Assembly: GCA_041609895.1 (NCBI GenBank)
Contig: JBFIPX010000070.1
Location: forward strand, 1 to 14,885
Length of the DNA: 14,885 nt
Direction: 5' to 3'
DNA from: JAHHLP01 sp041609895
Lineage (GTDB): Bacteria > Bacteroidota > Rhodothermia > Rhodothermales > JABDKH01
Under the pieces are notes generated by a model. That model made no database searches and was not told the origin of the DNA. It saw only the letters and a list, made by a program, of their open reading frames with translations. Below, one piece after another: positions 13,347 to 14,885 of this stretch; the first letter of the stretch is position 1, and the number at the start of each line of letters is the position of its first letter. A program made the position numbers and the translations under genes.

Positions 13347-14306
13347 GTGGCAAGTGAATCCAAGGAGTCCCGCCTTCCGGTAGAGTATGCGGTCGGTGTC
13401 GATCTTGCGCGTCCCGGGGTCAACCTTCTCGCGGCGTTTTTGCATCGGTTTGATCGTCCTCAGACGCGCCGTGCATATCAGAACGATCTCGTCCGCTTCT
13501 TCGGTACCGATTCGATCGATCTTGAGTTGGCCCGTAGCGCAACGTTTCTACACGTCAACCAGCATATCGCCGAGATGGAAGCCGCGAAACGCAAGCCCGC
13601 GACGATTCGCCGGCGGGTGTCGGCCGTCCGAGGTTTCTACGACTGGCTCGAAGCTCTCGAATTGATCGATCGGAATCCCGCGAACAAGCAGCTCATCCGC
13701 AAGGTGCGCCGGTCTAGTCCACAGGACCGAAGCATCGTGGTGTTGACATCTGAGCAAGCCGCACGACTCGTTGCCGCAGCCGAAGCCGGACGCAAGTCAG
13801 GCATCCGTGATCGCGCGCTGATTCTCACGTTGCTGCACTGCGTCCTGCGCCGTTCTGAGGCGGCTGCGATGGACTTTGAGCACGTCAAGCCACTCGGACG
13901 GTTCTGGGCTCTCGATATCCCGGACGCAAAAGGCGGATCCGACCAGTTCGTAAAGATCCCCGACCACATTGTCGAGGAGATCGACGGCGTGCGTGACGAG
14001 TATGGGTATCGCAATGGTCCGATATGGCGATCGCTTTCAAACAACAGTCTGGGGTCGAGGCTTACGGCGCAGTCGATCTATCGCATCGTGCGGAGTTGCG
14101 CGGCGACGGCGGACCTCGAAGTAGAGATCGGCGCTCATACCCTTCGGCACACCGGGTGCACGCTCGCCATAGAGGCAGGTGCCTCTCTCCAGCAAGTCAA
14201 GGACCACGCGCGACACAAGAAGATCGAGACGACCATGATGTACATCCACCAGCGCGACCGACTGCGCGATAGTGCGGCCGACTACATAAAGATCAAGAAG
14301 CCGTAG
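13347..14306 (+). CDS. XerC/XerD-like tyrosine recombinase
   Basis: This is a site-specific DNA recombinase of 319 aa. The N-terminal SAM-like core-binding domain covers about residues 25-115 (LLAAFLHRFDRPQTRRAYQNDL, shown here in two parts: LLAAFLHRFDR and PQTRRAYQNDL; then RRRVSAVRGFYDWLE). The catalytic domain keeps the whole active site: Arg168 in VLRRSEAAAMD, Lys195 in DAKGGSDQ, His264 and Arg267 in HTLRHTG, His290 in ARHKKIETT, and the nucleophile Tyr299 in MMYIHQRD. It should be active. The GTG at 13347 is the only usable start after the in-frame TAA at 13302, and it has no clear Shine-Dalgarno. No cargo genes, tRNA or flanking repeats mark an integrated element; a dif-like inverted repeat lies just upstream. 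It could be a chromosomal Xer protein or a solitary integrase-type enzyme. Confidence 0.9.
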   Translation: MASESKESRLPVEYAVGVDLARPGVNLLAAFLHRFDRPQTRRAYQNDLVRFFGTDSIDLELARSATFLHVNQHIAEMEAAKRKPATIRRRVSAVRGFYDWLEALELIDRNPANKQLIRKVRRSSPQDRSIVVLTSEQAARLVAAAEAGRKSGIRDRALILTLLHCVLRRSEAAAMDFEHVKPLGRFWALDIPDAKGGSDQFVKIPDHIVEEIDGVRDEYGYRNGPIWRSLSNNSLGSRLTAQSIYRIVRSCAATADLEVEIGAHTLRHTGCTLAIEAGASLQQVKDHARHKKIETTMMYIHQRDRLRDSAADYIKIKKP

Positions 14307-14343
14307 TTGATCCGCCGAGTTGCTCCAAGTGCAGCTGAGGCTC

Positions 14344-14885
14344 TCACGCGCCGAGCCCCAATTCCCGAAGCAACTCTTTAAAGTCGGGCGACTCCCGAAT
14401 CGGATCCCACATCGGATCAATGCCCAGGAACAGCACCCATGGATTTCGTTGCTCAGCTGCGCGCTGCAGATACCCGATGGCATCGGCGTCGTTGCCCAGT
14501 CCGCACTGGACGAGCGCCATGTCGTACGTCGACACATAGCCCATCGCCTGCCTGCCCTCAAGTTCATTTCGCAGCATGAAGGCCTGACCACCCTGCTGAT
14601 CCATGCCGTACATATAGGCGAGCAACGAAAGGCTTAGGGTTCTTCGCTCTGAAAGCTCGACGGATTGCTCGAGCTCCGCGATTGCATCATCCGTTCTCCC
14701 CATCTGCAGGAGAGTTTGTCCGAGGATGTCGTGGGCCATGACGAAGTCGGGATGGTCCGATAACATCGCGCGAAGGTGTGCCTCGGCGTCTTCATAGGAT
14801 CGTGCCAGGTAATGCACCCAGCCCAGGCCGGCCTTCAAGGCGAGGGACATTGGATCCAGCTCCGACGCGGTGGTCAAGTGCTCGA
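14344..14885 (-). CDS. Tetratricopeptide-repeat protein, C-terminal fragment
   Basis: The frame on the minus strand is open to the window edge, so the N-terminus lies outside; the TTG at 14877 is inside a repeat and is not a likely start. The ~180 visible residues contain TPR-like helical pairs: a partial repeat ELDPMSLALKAGLGWVHYLA, then YEDAEAHLRAMLSDHPDFV, AHDILGQTLLQMGRTDDAIAE, and later YDMALVQCGLGNDADAIGYL, each given here as a short piece. The end LGIDPMWDPIRESPDFKELL is a terminal pattern I associate with large proteins carrying a kinase, cyclase or winged-helix N-terminal domain followed by TPRs. Which of these applies cannot be seen. TPRs mediate protein-protein contacts. It converges on the recombinase with a 37-bp gap in which I see no clear terminator. 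Confidence 0.75.
   Translation of the reverse strand, partial: EHLTTASELDPMSLALKAGLGWVHYLARSYEDAEAHLRAMLSDHPDFVMAHDILGQTLLQMGRTDDAIAELEQSVELSERRTLSLSLLAYMYGMDQQGGQAFMLRNELEGRQAMGYVSTYDMALVQCGLGNDADAIGYLQRAAEQRNPWVLFLGIDPMWDPIRESPDFKELLRELGLGA

Noticed and set aside
13347..14306. Integrated mobile element around the recombinase
   Set aside because: No tRNA, direct repeats, cargo, excisionase or phage genes are visible; flanking genes are ndh and a TPR protein.

Overview
The window reads as a stretch of ordinary bacterial chromosome: moderately GC-rich, densely packed, mostly core metabolism, with no phage, IS or CRISPR. Lineage can only be guessed. A long PurC (322 aa), a long-form HisG, a fused HisIE, a HisB with an N-terminal HAD-type extension, many LacI/MalK-type genes and weak or missing Shine-Dalgarno sequences before several genes would fit a Rhodothermota/Balneolota-like member of the wider Bacteroidota. 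This is a low-confidence inference; no rRNA or other marker is present.

Layout. (1) 1-598: the 3' part of a nitrilase-superfamily amidohydrolase on +. (2) 643-2666 on -: a LacI-family repressor whose TAA overlaps the ATG of purC by one base (TAATG), so the two are a coupled pair. (3) 2667-2900: divergent intergenic region, then a MalK/UgpC-type ABC ATPase on + (2901-4031) with no permease or binding-protein genes beside it. (4) 4129-6788 on +: a copper P1B-type ATPase followed at once by a small CopZ-like chaperone. (5) 6857-11921 on +: a tight histidine operon hisG-hisD-hisB-hisH-hisF-hisIE. Overlapping start/stop codons join hisG/hisD, hisD/hisB, hisB/hisH and hisF/hisIE, and a strong RBS lies in the short hisH-hisF gap. 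(6) 11972-13249 on +: a type II NADH dehydrogenase. (7) 13347-14306 on +: a complete XerC/D-like tyrosine recombinase. (8) 14344-14885 on -: the C-terminal part of a TPR protein.

The his genes follow the classic G-D-(C)-B-H-(A)-F-I order, but hisC and hisA are absent from the cluster. HisB is the most unusual protein here. Its first ~128 residues align by eye with the histidinol-phosphatase (HAD) half of E. coli-type HisB, but the catalytic Asp pair, the motif II Thr-Asn, the zinc cysteines and the motif III residues are all gone, while the dehydratase half is intact. The pathway encoded here therefore seems to lack three activities (HisA, HisC and histidinol-phosphate phosphatase), which must be supplied from elsewhere.

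Regulatory structure worth a look: two short palindromes (one perfect over 14 bp) fill the copZ-hisG gap. A long two-part inverted repeat just upstream of the recombinase has, at its core, the 11-6-11 geometry of a dif/Xer site, although a hairpin terminator of the upstream gene explains it nearly as well. I found no convincing wholly new multi-gene system; the candidates above are the parts that ordinary annotation would miss.
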